NCBI GenBank assembly: GCA_015233515.1
Contig: JADFXS010000013.1
Coordinates: forward strand, 1 to 29,745
Source: Deltaproteobacteria bacterium
GTDB taxonomy: Bacteria; Desulfobacterota; Desulfarculia; Adiutricales; JAGVGV01
Direction of reading: 5' to 3'
DNA: 29,745 nt
Below, one piece after another: positions 7,516 to 16,511 of the stretch. Every line of letters begins with the position of its first letter. Within the stretch, counting starts at the first letter, position 1. The notes under the pieces are model-generated. The model was given only the letters and a program-made list of their open reading frames with translations. It was not told where the DNA came from and made no database searches. The position numbers were made by a program, and so were the translations under genes.

Positions 7516-8628
7516 ATGACGAAAAAATTATGGTTGAGCATTCTGATGATGGCCTGCCTGGGACTTTTGATGGCCGGGCCGGCTATGGCCGCTGATCTGA
7601 AGATCGGAATCATGGTTCCCACCACCGGATCTGAAGCCACCTATGGCAAGGATATGGAAAACGCTTACAAGCTGGCAGTGGAAGAAATCAATGCCAAAGG
7701 CGGTGTCAACGGCATGAAGATCGTCACCGTGACGGCGGACGATGCTTGCGACCCGCAAAACGCCACGCAAGCCGCGAGTAAGTTGGTTTCCGAAGGCGTA
7801 ACGGCGGTTGTAGGCGGATACTGTTCCGGAGCCACAATCCCGACCCTGAAAATTTACGGCGATGCGGGTATTCCCTTCGTGGTTACCGCGGCCAACTCTT
7901 CCAAATTTCTCAAAAGCAATCCCGGCAACACTTTCCTGGTCAACAGCCTGGCGACCGACCAGGTAGTTACCGCCATGGATGTTTTCAAAGCCAAAGGTCT
8001 CAAGAAACTGGCGATCGTCCACCAGGGTGACGCCTATTCCCAGGACTTGGCCGAATTAACCAAGGATGCCTGGACCAAAGCCGGTAATCAGGTGGTGGCT
8101 TACGAGGTCGTCAATAAAGGCGAACAGGACTTTTCCGCCTTGGTGACCAGGCTCAAATCTTCCGGTCCGGATGCCGTGTTCTGGACCGCGTATTATGCCG
8201 AAGGCGGCCTGCTGATCAAACAACTCCGGCAAGCCGGTTTCACCAAACTGGTAATCGTAGGCGATGGTTCCAATTCACCCAAATTGATGGAAATCGGCGG
8301 CAAAGCCGCTGAGGGCGTTCTCTGTCTGACCAACCCCACCGCGGAATTATTACCCGCGGCGAAAACCTTTAGCGAAAATTACAAAAAAACTTTTAAAAGC
8401 GATCCCGGTCCTTACTCAACTCTGTCTTATGACGGTATGAAGCTACTGGCTGCCGCCATCGAAAATATTAAATCGGTAGACAAAAAAGCTATCATGGAAG
8501 CCCTTAAGAATACCAAGGATTTCACCGGCATCGCCGGTCCCATTTCCTTCACCAAGGACAACACCCTGGCCCGCTCAAATTTTGTCGTTGTCGAAGCCAA
8601 GGGCGGCAAATGGGTATTATTTAAATAA
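7516..8628 (+). CDS. livK: Branched-chain amino acid type ABC transporter, periplasmic binding protein
   Basis: This 370-residue protein is a type I periplasmic binding protein of the Leu/Ile/Val (HAAT) family. It has a signal peptide of about 25 residues with an AMA-AD cleavage site, so it is predicted to be exported to the periplasm. The mature part starts LKIGIMVPTTGSEATYG, the usual family opening, and continues to DFTGIAGPISF near the C-terminus. Length fits the family. The ATG has AGGAGG at 7502-7507 with an 8-base spacer. It delivers ligand to the permease encoded by livHMGF downstream. The true ligand may be another amino acid, an amide or urea, because family members vary. The 385-base gap to livH holds a stem-loop and a repeat, so livK may be expressed more strongly than the rest. 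Confidence 0.92.
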   Translation: MTKKLWLSILMMACLGLLMAGPAMAADLKIGIMVPTTGSEATYGKDMENAYKLAVEEINAKGGVNGMKIVTVTADDACDPQNATQAASKLVSEGVTAVVGGYCSGATIPTLKIYGDAGIPFVVTAANSSKFLKSNPGNTFLVNSLATDQVVTAMDVFKAKGLKKLAIVHQGDAYSQDLAELTKDAWTKAGNQVVAYEVVNKGEQDFSALVTRLKSSGPDAVFWTAYYAEGGLLIKQLRQAGFTKLVIVGDGSNSPKLMEIGGKAAEGVLCLTNPTAELLPAAKTFSENYKKTFKSDPGPYSTLSYDGMKLLAAAIENIKSVDKKAIMEALKNTKDFTGIAGPISFTKDNTLARSNFVVVEAKGGKWVLFK

Positions 8629-8681
8629 GCTAACCAACCACCCCGGGATTGGCTTGAAGTGATTTAGCCACCCTTTAAAAA

Positions 8682-8706
8682 CCGAGGCGGCTCAAGGCCG
8701 CCTCGG
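8682..8706 (+). terminator. Intercistronic stem-loop after livK
   Basis: CCGAGGCGGC and GCCGCCTCGG form a perfect 10-base GC-rich stem with a TCAAG loop, starting 53 bases after the livK stop. The following bases (CTCAACTTTACAT) are only weakly T-rich. It may be a leaky terminator or a 3' stabiliser of livK mRNA. Confidence 0.6.
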
Positions 8707-8796
8707 CTCAACTTTACATATTGATGTCACAATTTGATTCCGCGCTCCCACTCATCGAGCGGTTATAAATAAACTTTAGAGAGATTACAAAGCTGG

Positions 8797-8922
8797 GAAT
8801 TTTGGCCCGGATCGAGGAGAGCGAAATTTTGAATCCGCGGGAATACGGACATATTTTGAGGGCTTCAAAATTGCGCCTGACAAAGAATCGGGCCAAAAGG
8901 GCAGTTAGGCAATCACCTCGTT
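8797..8922. repeat. Dispersed repeat R2, copy 2 (nested inverted repeat)
   Basis: This segment matches 1545-1670 along its length. Outer arms TTTTGGCCCG (8800-8809) and CGGGCCAAAA (8889-8898) are perfect complements. Inner arms AATTTTGAAtCC and GGcTTCAAAATT pair with one mismatch. It lies between livK and livH. Confidence 0.8.
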
Positions 8923-9013
8923 AATAAAAAAATCATGGCCATATCGAGCCGGATTTACAGCATATCCGGTCCGACACACTAAAACCCGACAACGGATCTA
9001 AAGGGAGGATAAC

Positions 9014-9928
9014 GTGTCCACTGGGGACATTATTTTGCAACAATTGGCCAACGGCTTAATCCTGGGCTCTTTTTACAGCCTGGTGGCCCTGGGTTACAGC
9101 ATGGTCTACGGTATTATCAAGCTTCTCAATTTTGCCCACGGAGATATTTATATGGTGGGGGCTTTCGTCGGGTTCACTCTCATGTCCTTTCTGGCCGGCT
9201 TCTTAGGTGACGGCTGGTTGGGCATCACCGCCTCGATGTTTTTGGCGATGATCGCCGTCGGCCTCTTGGGAGTTGTAATTCAACGCTTTGCCTATAAACC
9301 TATGCTAGCCGCGCCGCGTCTGTCGATCCTGATCACCGCCCTAGGCGTCTCCTTGATGTTATACAACGCCGTCATGGCCATCACCGGCGGCGAATACAAA
9401 GCCTTCAACGTCGGCCTGGGTTATGAAGGCTTGGACCTGGGCAATGTTCATTTCACCTACCAACAATTGGCCTTGGTTTGCGCCACGGCCATCCTGATGA
9501 TCAGCCTTCACTTGTTTATCAGCAAAACCATGTACGGCAAGGCCATGAGGGCCATATCCATAGATCAGGATGCCTGTAAGCTCATGGGTATTGATGTGCA
9601 TATGATCATCGCCATGACCTTTTTTGTAGGCTCCGCCTTGGCCGCCGCGGCCGGAGTCATGGCCGGCGTTTACTACGGCACTATCCATTTTTTCATGGGC
9701 TTTCTTATCGGCATCAAAGCCTTCACCTCGGCCGTCATCGGCGGCATCGGCAGCATCCCCGGCGCCATGCTCGGCGGGATCGTTTTAGGCATGCTTGAAT
9801 CGTTCGGGACTCAAATCCCGATGATCGGCTCGGAATGGAAGGACGTTTTCGCCTTTGGCCTGCTCATACTCCTGTTGATTTTCAAACCCACCGGTCTCCT
9901 GGGGCGGACTGAGATCGAGAGGATGTGA
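9014..9928 (+). CDS. livH: Branched-chain amino acid type ABC transporter, permease 1
   Basis: This 304-residue integral inner-membrane protein is a LivH-family permease. The opening segment with LANGLILGSFYSLVALGYSM and then LLNFAHGDIYMVG is characteristic of the family, and several hydrophobic helices follow. The segment FTSAVIGGIGSIPGAMLGG near the C-terminus fits the region thought to contact the ATPases. I chose the GTG start at 9014 because GGGAGG at 9003-9008 lies 5 bases ahead and the length fits. It ends one base before the livM start, so translation is probably coupled. It should form the translocation pore together with LivM. Confidence 0.93.
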   Translation: MSTGDIILQQLANGLILGSFYSLVALGYSMVYGIIKLLNFAHGDIYMVGAFVGFTLMSFLAGFLGDGWLGITASMFLAMIAVGLLGVVIQRFAYKPMLAAPRLSILITALGVSLMLYNAVMAITGGEYKAFNVGLGYEGLDLGNVHFTYQQLALVCATAILMISLHLFISKTMYGKAMRAISIDQDACKLMGIDVHMIIAMTFFVGSALAAAAGVMAGVYYGTIHFFMGFLIGIKAFTSAVIGGIGSIPGAMLGGIVLGMLESFGTQIPMIGSEWKDVFAFGLLILLLIFKPTGLLGRTEIERM

Positions 9929-9929
9929 C

Positions 9930-10940
9930 ATGGACACGCCCGAGCGTAAAAATAATAACAATAACGATGATTTAGAAAAATATCATCACATAACCGCCCC
10001 TGCGGGCGGATTAATGGGCTTATTAGACAGTCGACGCAACCAGTACATCCTCGGCGCAGCCCTTTTGGCCACCTTTATAATCATCCCTTCAATCGCCAAC
10101 AATTATATCGTCGAAGTTTTGACCAATACCTGGTTTTATGTCGTCCTGGCCCTGGGACTTAACATTGTGGTCGGCTATGCCGGCCTTTTAGATTTGGGCT
10201 ACGCCGCATTCTTCGCCGTGGGGGCATATACCACCGGTATATTATGTACCAGGTACGGATTCAATTTTTGGTTGACCATTCCCTGCGCGGTTCTGCTGGG
10301 CATAGTAGTCGCGGTGATCATCGGTTTTCCCACCCTTAGACTCAGAAGCGACTATTTGGCCATCGTCACCCTGGGCTTTGGAGAAATCACCAGAATAGCC
10401 GTTCGCAACCTCGAAATCGCCGGCCGGGCCAGCGGTATCGTCGGCATCAATCGGCCAAGCATTTTCGGGATGGAACTCAGCCAGATCACTCATTTTTATT
10501 TTGTCTTTTTAATTCTGGCCTTATTGGCGATATTTGCCAGCTACAGACTACAATTCTCACGCATGGGGCGGGCTTGGCAATACGTCCGCGAGGATGAAGA
10601 CGCCGCCGAAGCCATGGGCATCAACCGAGTCTGGGTCAAACTCAACGCCTACATCGTCAGGTCGATATTCGCCAGCGTAGCCGGGTGTTTCTACGCAGTG
10701 AAGATGACGGCCATCTCACCGGAATCGTTTTCCTTCAACCAGTCGATTCTCGTTCTCTTGGCCGTAGTCTTGGGCGGTATGGGCAAAATTCCGGGAATGA
10801 TCTTCGGCGCTTTCGCCTTGGTCCTTTTCCCCGAAGTATTCAGAGGCATAGGCGCCATGCGCATGTTTGTCTTCGGTTTGGCGCTTTTGATCCTGATGAT
10901 CTTCCGCCCCCAAGGAATTTGGCCTGAACGGCGACATTAA
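9930..10940 (+). CDS. livM: Branched-chain amino acid type ABC transporter, permease 2
   Basis: This 336-residue integral membrane protein is a LivM-family permease. Typical segments include ALGLNIVVGYAGLLDLGYAAF, DYLAIVTLGFGEI, and GGMGKIPGMIFGA near the end. The first 30 or so residues are hydrophilic and include a run of five Asn, with the first hydrophobic helix starting near residue 36. That extension is presumably cytoplasmic and is not a signal peptide. The gene starts one base after livH ends. It pairs with LivH to form the transmembrane channel. Confidence 0.93.
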   Translation: MDTPERKNNNNNDDLEKYHHITAPAGGLMGLLDSRRNQYILGAALLATFIIIPSIANNYIVEVLTNTWFYVVLALGLNIVVGYAGLLDLGYAAFFAVGAYTTGILCTRYGFNFWLTIPCAVLLGIVVAVIIGFPTLRLRSDYLAIVTLGFGEITRIAVRNLEIAGRASGIVGINRPSIFGMELSQITHFYFVFLILALLAIFASYRLQFSRMGRAWQYVREDEDAAEAMGINRVWVKLNAYIVRSIFASVAGCFYAVKMTAISPESFSFNQSILVLLAVVLGGMGKIPGMIFGAFALVLFPEVFRGIGAMRMFVFGLALLILMIFRPQGIWPERRH

Positions 10941-10975
10941 ACCACATAATCGCTTTGTGGCTAGAGAGGACAAGA

Positions 10976-11743
10976 ATGGCTCTCCTTGAAGTTAAAAACA
11001 TCACCCTCACTTTCGGGGGTCTCACGGTAATCGATTTGCTCAGCTTTGACGTTGAAGAAGGCGCCATCGTCAGCCTCATCGGTCCCAATGGCGCCGGCAA
11101 GACCTCCGTCTTCAACTGCTTGACCGGTTTCTATAAACCAAACTCCGGCGAAATACTTTTTAAAGGCCGATCCATGATGAGAAAAAAGCCTCATCTCATT
11201 ACCAAGGCCGGTATGGCCAGGACTTTTCAGAATCTTAGACTTTTCAAAAATTTAAGCGTATTGGACAATGTCAAATCCGGTCAGCATTGCCGCACCGGCG
11301 CCGGGACGATCGCTTCGGTCTTCCGGTTGCCTCATCAAAAAAAAGAAGAAGCGGCCATCGTGGAAAAGGCCGAGGAATATCTCGATTTCGTAGGCATCCT
11401 GGAGCATAAGGAACGTCTGGCCAAGAACCTGCCATACGGTGATCAGCGGCGGGTGGAATGGGCCCGGGCTCTGGCCACTCAACCCAGACTTCTGCTTCTG
11501 GACGAACCAGCGGCCGGTCTCAATTTCGACGAAAAGCAGCAACTCATCGAGCTGATTCGCCGCATCAGGCAAGACCTGGGAATCACCATCCTTCTGATAG
11601 AGCATGACATGGGTCTGGTCATGAAAATCTCGGAGCATATCGTCGTCATCGACTATGGTCTGAAAATTGCCGAAGGCACGGCTGAACACGTCCAGAACAA
11701 TCCCAAGGTCATCGAAGCCTATTTAGGCAAGGAAGAGGACTGA
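10976..11743 (+). CDS. livG: Branched-chain amino acid type ABC transporter, ATPase 1
   Basis: This 255-residue cytoplasmic ABC ATPase has Walker A GPNGAGKT at 36-43, the Q-loop Gln in ARTFQNLRLF (about 85), the LivG-type signature LPYGDQRR (152-159), Walker B LLLLDEP (172-178) and an H-loop LIEHDM near 203. I place the start at ATG 10976, with GAGAGGA 5 bases upstream, rather than at an in-frame TTG 21 bases earlier. It follows livM by 35 bases and precedes livF by 5. It powers transport together with LivF. Confidence 0.93.
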   Translation: MALLEVKNITLTFGGLTVIDLLSFDVEEGAIVSLIGPNGAGKTSVFNCLTGFYKPNSGEILFKGRSMMRKKPHLITKAGMARTFQNLRLFKNLSVLDNVKSGQHCRTGAGTIASVFRLPHQKKEEAAIVEKAEEYLDFVGILEHKERLAKNLPYGDQRRVEWARALATQPRLLLLDEPAAGLNFDEKQQLIELIRRIRQDLGITILLIEHDMGLVMKISEHIVVIDYGLKIAEGTAEHVQNNPKVIEAYLGKEED

Positions 11744-11748
11744 CCGCC

Positions 11749-12471
11749 ATGAGCGACATCGTCTTGAAAATTGAAGACCTGCAAGCCTATTACGGAAAAA
11801 TACATGCTTTGCGGGGGATTAGTTTCACGGTTCACCAGGGCCGTATCGTCACTCTTTTAGGCGCTAACGGCGTCGGTAAAAGTACGACCCTCAAAACAAT
11901 CTCCGGTCTGATAAGAAGCTCATCCGGTCGCATAGAATTCATGGGCAAGGATATAACTACCACTCCGGCGCACAAGATCGTCAATATGGGACTGATTCAT
12001 GTTCCGGAAGGACGCCGCATTTTCAAGGGAATGAGTGTCCAGGAAAATCTGGACCTGGGATCGTTCACGCTCAAATTGACTAACGATGAACGCGAACGAA
12101 AAAAAGAACGTGTTTACAAAATGTTCCCTATTCTGGAAAAACGTCGGCGGCAGGACTCCTCACTGCTCTCCGGCGGAGAGCAGCAGATGCTGGCCATTGG
12201 TCGAGCCTTGATGACCGAACCCAAGGTGCTCCTCCTGGATGAGCCCTCCATGGGTTTGGCTCCTTTTTTGGTTCAAGAGATCATGAGGACCATAAAGCGC
12301 CTCAACGACGAAGGCGTGACCATTCTCCTGGTGGAACAAAACGCCAAAGTCGCCTTGAAGCTGGCCGATTATGCTTATGTCCTCGAAACCGGCCATATCG
12401 TTATGTCCGGAGAAGCCCGCACTCTCCAGCAAGATGAAAAAATTGTGAAGGCCTATCTGGGAGTTCACTGA
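11749..12471 (+). CDS. livF: Branched-chain amino acid type ABC transporter, ATPase 2
   Basis: This 240-residue cytoplasmic ABC ATPase has Walker A GANGVGKST at 38-46, the LivF-typical HVPEGRRIF at 84-92, signature LSGGEQQM at 140-147 and Walker B VLLLDEP at 160-166. Length and motifs fit LivF, the partner of LivG. It is the last gene of the liv cluster. A stem-loop about 50 bases after the stop is a plausible end of the transcript. Confidence 0.93.
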   Translation: MSDIVLKIEDLQAYYGKIHALRGISFTVHQGRIVTLLGANGVGKSTTLKTISGLIRSSSGRIEFMGKDITTTPAHKIVNMGLIHVPEGRRIFKGMSVQENLDLGSFTLKLTNDERERKKERVYKMFPILEKRRRQDSSLLSGGEQQMLAIGRALMTEPKVLLLDEPSMGLAPFLVQEIMRTIKRLNDEGVTILLVEQNAKVALKLADYAYVLETGHIVMSGEARTLQQDEKIVKAYLGVH

Positions 12472-12523
12472 GGTCGTAATATCATATCTTACCGATCACA
12501 TCCGCCGGACTAACCGGTATTGG

Positions 12524-12554
12524 GGCGTGGGAGGGAGCTTCCCACGCCTTTAAT
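12524..12554 (+). terminator. Probable terminator after livF
   Basis: GGCGTGGGA (12524-12532) pairs perfectly with TCCCACGCC (12540-12548) and is followed by TTTAAT. The T-run is short, so efficiency is uncertain. The position right after livF fits a transcript end. Confidence 0.6.
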
Positions 12555-12693
12555 GAACCGACTTGGTCGGCCATCCTTCCGGATATTCGATATCCACGTT
12601 TTTCCGTTTGACTCTCAAGAGGCTTTGGATTAGGTAATTGGCAATATACCTATTCTGACGAGCCGAGACATCTATTTGAACATTCACTCTCAC
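12550..12693 (-). CDS. Candidate small gene (47 residues) antisense to the chelatase start
   Basis: On the minus strand a frame reads from GTG 12693 to TAA 12552-12550. AAGGAAG lies 6 bases ahead of the GTG. The product would contain RQNRYIANYLIQSLLRVKR and then VDIEYPEGWPTK, with ordinary protein composition and no low-complexity bias. I recognise no family. It would overlap the first 18 bases of the chelatase gene if that gene starts at TTG 12676. The frame is codon-aligned with the plus-strand chelatase frame and stays open upstream only as far as a TAG at 12738-12736. It could be a real small protein, the remnant of an older gene, or chance. Confidence 0.3.
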   Translation of the reverse strand: MRVNVQIDVSARQNRYIANYLIQSLLRVKRKNVDIEYPEGWPTKSVH

Positions 12694-14682
12694 CCAAAAC
12701 TTCCTTTCCCCATCGATCCAGATTTTTCCAGGCCGCTATATCCGCTGAGCGCCGTGGTCGGTCAGGAACAGATGAAAACCGCGCTTCTTTTGCTGGCCAT
12801 TGACCATCATCTGGGGGGAGTGCTGCTGATCGGGGAAAAAGGCACGGCCAAATCCACCGCGGTGCGGGCCTTGACCGAACTGCTTCCTGCTATATCCGTA
12901 GTGGCCGGTTGTCCTTACCACTGTGATCCGGACCAGCCCATGGACCTATGCCCGAACTGCCGTCTCAAGCTGGAAGCCGGCGGAATACTGCCTAGAACCA
13001 ATATAGCCACGCCCTTTTTAACTTTACCTTTAGGGGCGACGGAAGACCGGGTGGCCGGCGGGCTGGACCTGGAAAAATCCATGGCCGGCGGGCGGCCCAT
13101 TCTTCAACCCGGTTTATTAGGCCAGGCCAATCGTGGTTTTTTGTATATCGACGAAGTCAACTTATTGGACCCATACCTGGCTCATCTGCTTTTGGATTCA
13201 GTGGAGACGGGTCGCCTAGTCGTCGAAAGGGAAGGGGTGTCCACCTGGCATCCGGCCAAGGTGGCCCTGATCGGAACCATGAATCCGGAAGAAGGTCCGT
13301 TAGGACCCCAACTTTCCGACCGTTTTGCCCTCGTGGTCAATATGGTCGGCGAGCAGGACCATACTCAACGCATGGAAATCATTCGCCGTCGTTTGGCTTT
13401 TGAAGCCGATCCGCCGGCTTTTCGACAACAGTGGCGGCAAGCCGGCATGTCCTGGCGACAACGACTGGAACAAGCCCGACGGATTTTGCCCAGCCTCCAG
13501 ATTCCGCCGATTGTAAAAGATTATATCGCTCAACTGACCAGCCAAAGCCAAACCGCCGGCCATCGGCCGGATATTGCCCTGGCCAGGGCCGGCCGAGCCT
13601 TGGCGGCGTGGAGCGGAACCCATATTGTCCAGGAGAAAGACATCAGGGCGGTCTTTGATTTGGTCATGGCCGCGCGATCGACTCCACACAAAGAAAAAAA
13701 AATGACCGTAATCAAAGGGCAGGTGGAAGCCCCGCCGGCAACCTGGCAATCGGAAATCCCTTATGTTCCATCCTCGGCCCCGGAATTTCAACCCATTGGC
13801 GCGGTTGGCGATGAACACGCGGATCGAGAGCCAATATTTCGTCTTTATCAGCCCTTGGACGGATTCGAAGTAGTCACTCCGATCAACCGTCGGGAAGTCG
13901 GGCCAAAAAGTCGAAGTGGCCGTCGAACCGCCAGGACTACAGATCAGGGGCGAGGACGATACTATCGTTCCTCATCCGCGCGTTTGGGGCGACCGATCGC
14001 TTTTGACGCCACGATTCGGGCCGCGGCTCCCCATCAACCGGCGCGTCGCGCCGAAAACTCCAGGCCGGTAATCATAAAAAATCACGATGTCCGGGAAAAA
14101 GTGTTCCGCCAGAAAACCGGTCGGCTGATTCTGTTCGTGGTTGACGCCAGCGGGTCGGTGGGCAGTTATCAGCGTATGTCCGAAGCCAAAGCAGCGGCCA
14201 TGTCTTTATTGACCGATGCTTATCGAAAACGGGATCGCGTGGCCTTGATATCTTTTAATGGAACCCGGGCGCGGCTCCTGCTACCGCCGACCAATAGCGT
14301 GGAGATGGCCGGCCGTCTGCTGAACGATCTGCCAACCGGCGGAAAAACTCCTTTAGCCGCGGCCCTCATCTGCGCTCATCGAATTTTAAGAGCCGAGATG
14401 GCCAAGGATCCCCATCTGACGCCGCTCGTTGTCATCATGACCGACGGCCGGCCTAACATTTCCCTGGAACCGGGAGTCGATCCGTGGCGGGAATCTTTAT
14501 CCATGGCCGCGGATCTGGGCAAGGACCGCCGACTGCGCTTTTTAGTCGTCGATACCGATCACGGCCACTATGCCGATTATAAATTGACCACCGATCTGGC
14601 TCGGAATCTCTGCGCCGGTAAGGTTTCCCTGGAAGACATCCGGGCCGGTCGGCTGGAACGTTTGTTGGAATCAATGGTGTGA
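12676..14682 (+). CDS. Chelatase-type AAA+ protein with VWA domain (BchI/BchD-like fusion)
   Basis: This 668-residue protein resembles the ATPase subunits of Mg- and Co-chelatases, which drive metal insertion into tetrapyrroles. Residues of about 24-335 are an AAA+ domain: Walker [10 protein letters not shown] (53-61), Walker B LYIDE (156-160) and GTMNPEEG (200-207). A four-Cys insert (C79, C83, C92, C95) follows the Walker A helix. Residues of about 340-480 are an Arg/Pro-rich linker. Residues of about 484-668 are a VWA domain with a complete MIDAS set (DASGS at 490-494, T558, D590). Unlike classical BchD, the Walker motifs are intact. The TTG start is the best upstream option, but no good ribosome site precedes it. 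The next gene starts one base after this one ends. No CobN/BchH-type catalytic subunit is in the window. Confidence 0.85.
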   Translation: MNIHSHPKLPFPIDPDFSRPLYPLSAVVGQEQMKTALLLLAIDHHLGGVLLIGEKGTAKSTAVRALTELLPAISVVAGCPYHCDPDQPMDLCPNCRLKLEAGGILPRTNIATPFLTLPLGATEDRVAGGLDLEKSMAGGRPILQPGLLGQANRGFLYIDEVNLLDPYLAHLLLDSVETGRLVVEREGVSTWHPAKVALIGTMNPEEGPLGPQLSDRFALVVNMVGEQDHTQRMEIIRRRLAFEADPPAFRQQWRQAGMSWRQRLEQARRILPSLQIPPIVKDYIAQLTSQSQTAGHRPDIALARAGRALAAWSGTHIVQEKDIRAVFDLVMAARSTPHKEKKMTVIKGQVEAPPATWQSEIPYVPSSAPEFQPIGAVGDEHADREPIFRLYQPLDGFEVVTPINRREVGPKSRSGRRTARTTDQGRGRYYRSSSARLGRPIAFDATIRAAAPHQPARRAENSRPVIIKNHDVREKVFRQKTGRLILFVVDASGSVGSYQRMSEAKAAAMSLLTDAYRKRDRVALISFNGTRARLLLPPTNSVEMAGRLLNDLPTGGKTPLAAALICAHRILRAEMAKDPHLTPLVVIMTDGRPNISLEPGVDPWRESLSMAADLGKDRRLRFLVVDTDHGHYADYKLTTDLARNLCAGKVSLEDIRAGRLERLLESMV

Positions 14683-14683
14683 C

Positions 14684-15706
14684 ATGAACCGTATCTTTCC
14701 CTTTCCCGCGTTGGTCGGGCAAGACTTGTTAAAACTCGGACTGATTCTGACCATTATTAATCCATCCTTGGGTGGAGTATTGATCCGTGGCGAAAAAGGC
14801 ACGGCCAAATCCACGGCCGTCCGTGGTCTGGCCGAACTCCTGCCCCAATTAAAAGTCGTTTCGGGTTGTCGATTTTCCTGTCATCCCGACCACAAGGAAC
14901 GACTTTGTTCGGAATGTCAGGCCCGACTTCGGCAGGGGAGTCACCTGATCAGCGAAGAGCGGCGGACCCGAGTGGTGGAACTTCCCATCGGCGCGACCGA
15001 AGACCGCGTCCTCGGCACCTTGGATTTGGAAGGGGCCATTACTGAAGGCACCAAGCGCTTTGAACCGGGTATATTAGCCCAGGCCAACCGCGGTATTCTA
15101 TACGTGGATGAAGTCAATCTCCTGGATGATCATCTGGTGGATGTTCTGCTGGATGCCGCAGCCATGGGAGTGAACATCGTGGAACGGGAAGGGATTTCTT
15201 TCAGTCACCCGGCGCTCTTCACCCTGGTGGGGACCATGAATCCCGAGGAAGGTGAATTGCGGCCGCAATTGCTGGACCGTTTCGGTCTGTGCGTGAAAGT
15301 GGAAGGCTTGTCCGATCCGGCCTTACGACGGGAAATTATCGTGCGCCGTTTGGCGTTTGATGCCGATCCGGAAGAATTCACCAATAATTGGCGGACACAG
15401 GGCCAGGAGCTCGCCGGCCGTATCGTCACGGCCCGCAACCTGTTTCGTGAAGTTCAGATTTCGGAGGCCTCTTTGCGCAGAGCTGTGGAGATTTGCCTGG
15501 CCTTGGGAGTGGATGGTCACCGAGGCGACCTGACGGTAGTAAAAACGGCCATGGCCTTGGCGGCTTTTAACGGGCGGACAACGGTCGAAATAGGGGATAT
15601 CGAGCAAGCCGCGGAATTGGCTCTTCCCCATCGGGTACGCCGACGTCCTTTCCAGGAAGTGGAATTCGGCGTCTTGGAAAAAATGGAAAAATCCTCAACA
15701 AAATAA
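14684..15706 (+). CDS. Chelatase-type AAA+ ATPase subunit (BchI/ChlI-like)
   Basis: This 340-residue protein is a single AAA+ chelatase ATPase, close in size to BchI/ChlI. It has Walker [10 protein letters not shown] (36-44), Walker B LYVDE (139-143), GTMNPEEG (183-190), and the sensor-2 segment GHRGDL near 278-283. A four-Cys insert (C62, C66, C75, C78) matches that of the preceding protein and may bind metal. It begins one base after the upstream gene and is almost certainly co-translated with it. It presumably forms a mixed ring with the VWA-bearing partner. The chelated metal cannot be read from the sequence: cobalt for B12, magnesium, or another metal-insertion target are all possible. 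Confidence 0.88.
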   Translation: MNRIFPFPALVGQDLLKLGLILTIINPSLGGVLIRGEKGTAKSTAVRGLAELLPQLKVVSGCRFSCHPDHKERLCSECQARLRQGSHLISEERRTRVVELPIGATEDRVLGTLDLEGAITEGTKRFEPGILAQANRGILYVDEVNLLDDHLVDVLLDAAAMGVNIVEREGISFSHPALFTLVGTMNPEEGELRPQLLDRFGLCVKVEGLSDPALRREIIVRRLAFDADPEEFTNNWRTQGQELAGRIVTARNLFREVQISEASLRRAVEICLALGVDGHRGDLTVVKTAMALAAFNGRTTVEIGDIEQAAELALPHRVRRRPFQEVEFGVLEKMEKSSTK

Positions 15707-15881
15707 TCTTGTTTGGTCCGGATTTTACTTGACCGGCCACTTGGCTATATCTATAATTATTTATATAGTTTATGCGTGTGGACTTTTACTGATCGGCAAC
15801 TATGAACATGGATTCAGGAAAAAGTTCGAGAATAATTCATTTTGATCGGCATCAAATCGGGGAAACCGGAGGGATTTTTAA

Positions 15882-16466
15882 ATGCGACAGCGTATTGTTT
15901 TCATGATCTGTATCTTGACCCTGATCAGCACCATCATGGTTTCCACGGGTTTCGCCTTTCAGAATGAACCTCCCGGATTTCGAGGCATTCCTTGGGGAAC
16001 TTCGATCAAAGACTATATCGATAAAGACAACAAGATAAAAGTCACTTTGGACAATCCGGCCGGGTTTGAAATGGAAAACACGGGGATTAATTTGGTTTTT
16101 CAGAAAGAAAGCGGAGATTTCAAAGACTATTATCGAGAAGGCGAGCGGTTGTCTTTCGCTGATGCTCCAGTGGATTCCATCACTTACAGCTTTTATAAAG
16201 ACCGCTTTTTCCGAGTGATGATCAAGTATAGCGACATGTGGAATTACGAGAATATCAAGAAACAATTGTTTTTTGTTTACGGACCGGCCGGAGAGGCGCC
16301 AAACTCTCCTAAAACGTGGTGGTGGTTTGGAAAGAATGTATCCATTGGCCTCAACTACTCCATATACTCCCGCGGCGGGTCGATAAGCTACATCTATTCG
16401 CCGATACAAAGAGATAGAGAATCCGATCAGAAAAAAGCCGCCAGAAACGGGACCGAGGATTTTTAG
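15882..16466 (+). CDS. Secreted protein of unknown function
   Basis: This 194-residue protein has a clear signal peptide (hydrophobic core about residues 5-20, likely cleavage after GFA at 25). The mature part opens with PGFRGIPWGTSIKDY, a pattern I associate with small uncharacterised periplasmic proteins of sulfate reducers. It is rich in Tyr, Phe and Trp, with a WWWFGKNVSIGL stretch near residue 146. No lipobox or transmembrane helix is seen. The ATG has GGAGGG at 15868-15873 with an 8-base spacer. It is a lone plus-strand gene, convergent with the thioesterase gene. Confidence 0.75.
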   Translation: MRQRIVFMICILTLISTIMVSTGFAFQNEPPGFRGIPWGTSIKDYIDKDNKIKVTLDNPAGFEMENTGINLVFQKESGDFKDYYREGERLSFADAPVDSITYSFYKDRFFRVMIKYSDMWNYENIKKQLFFVYGPAGEAPNSPKTWWWFGKNVSIGLNYSIYSRGGSISYIYSPIQRDRESDQKKAARNGTEDF

Positions 16467-16511
16467 CCCGCGGGATTTACCAAGGCCGTAGTCAATAGTC
16501 TAACCGGCTAG

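Larger units (their letters stand above)
8629..9013. other. 385-base gap inside the liv cluster
   Basis: The gap holds a perfect 10-base stem-loop just after livK and R2 copy 2, then a short AT-rich run before livH. Neither strand shows a credible gene. Confidence 0.6.

Noticed and set aside
7528..8022. 164-residue minus-strand frame inside livK
   Set aside because: It lies wholly within a clear liv binding protein gene, has a low-quality start and unusual composition.
10955..10975. Longer livG with a TTG start at 10955
   Set aside because: The ATG at 10976 has GAGAGGA 5 bases upstream and gives the usual LivG N-terminus.
12472..12675. Cobalamin riboswitch ahead of the chelatase genes
   Set aside because: Three small hairpins are present, but I could not find the conserved B12-box pattern. 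One hairpin (GGATAT-TCG-ATATCC) lies inside the candidate small gene.
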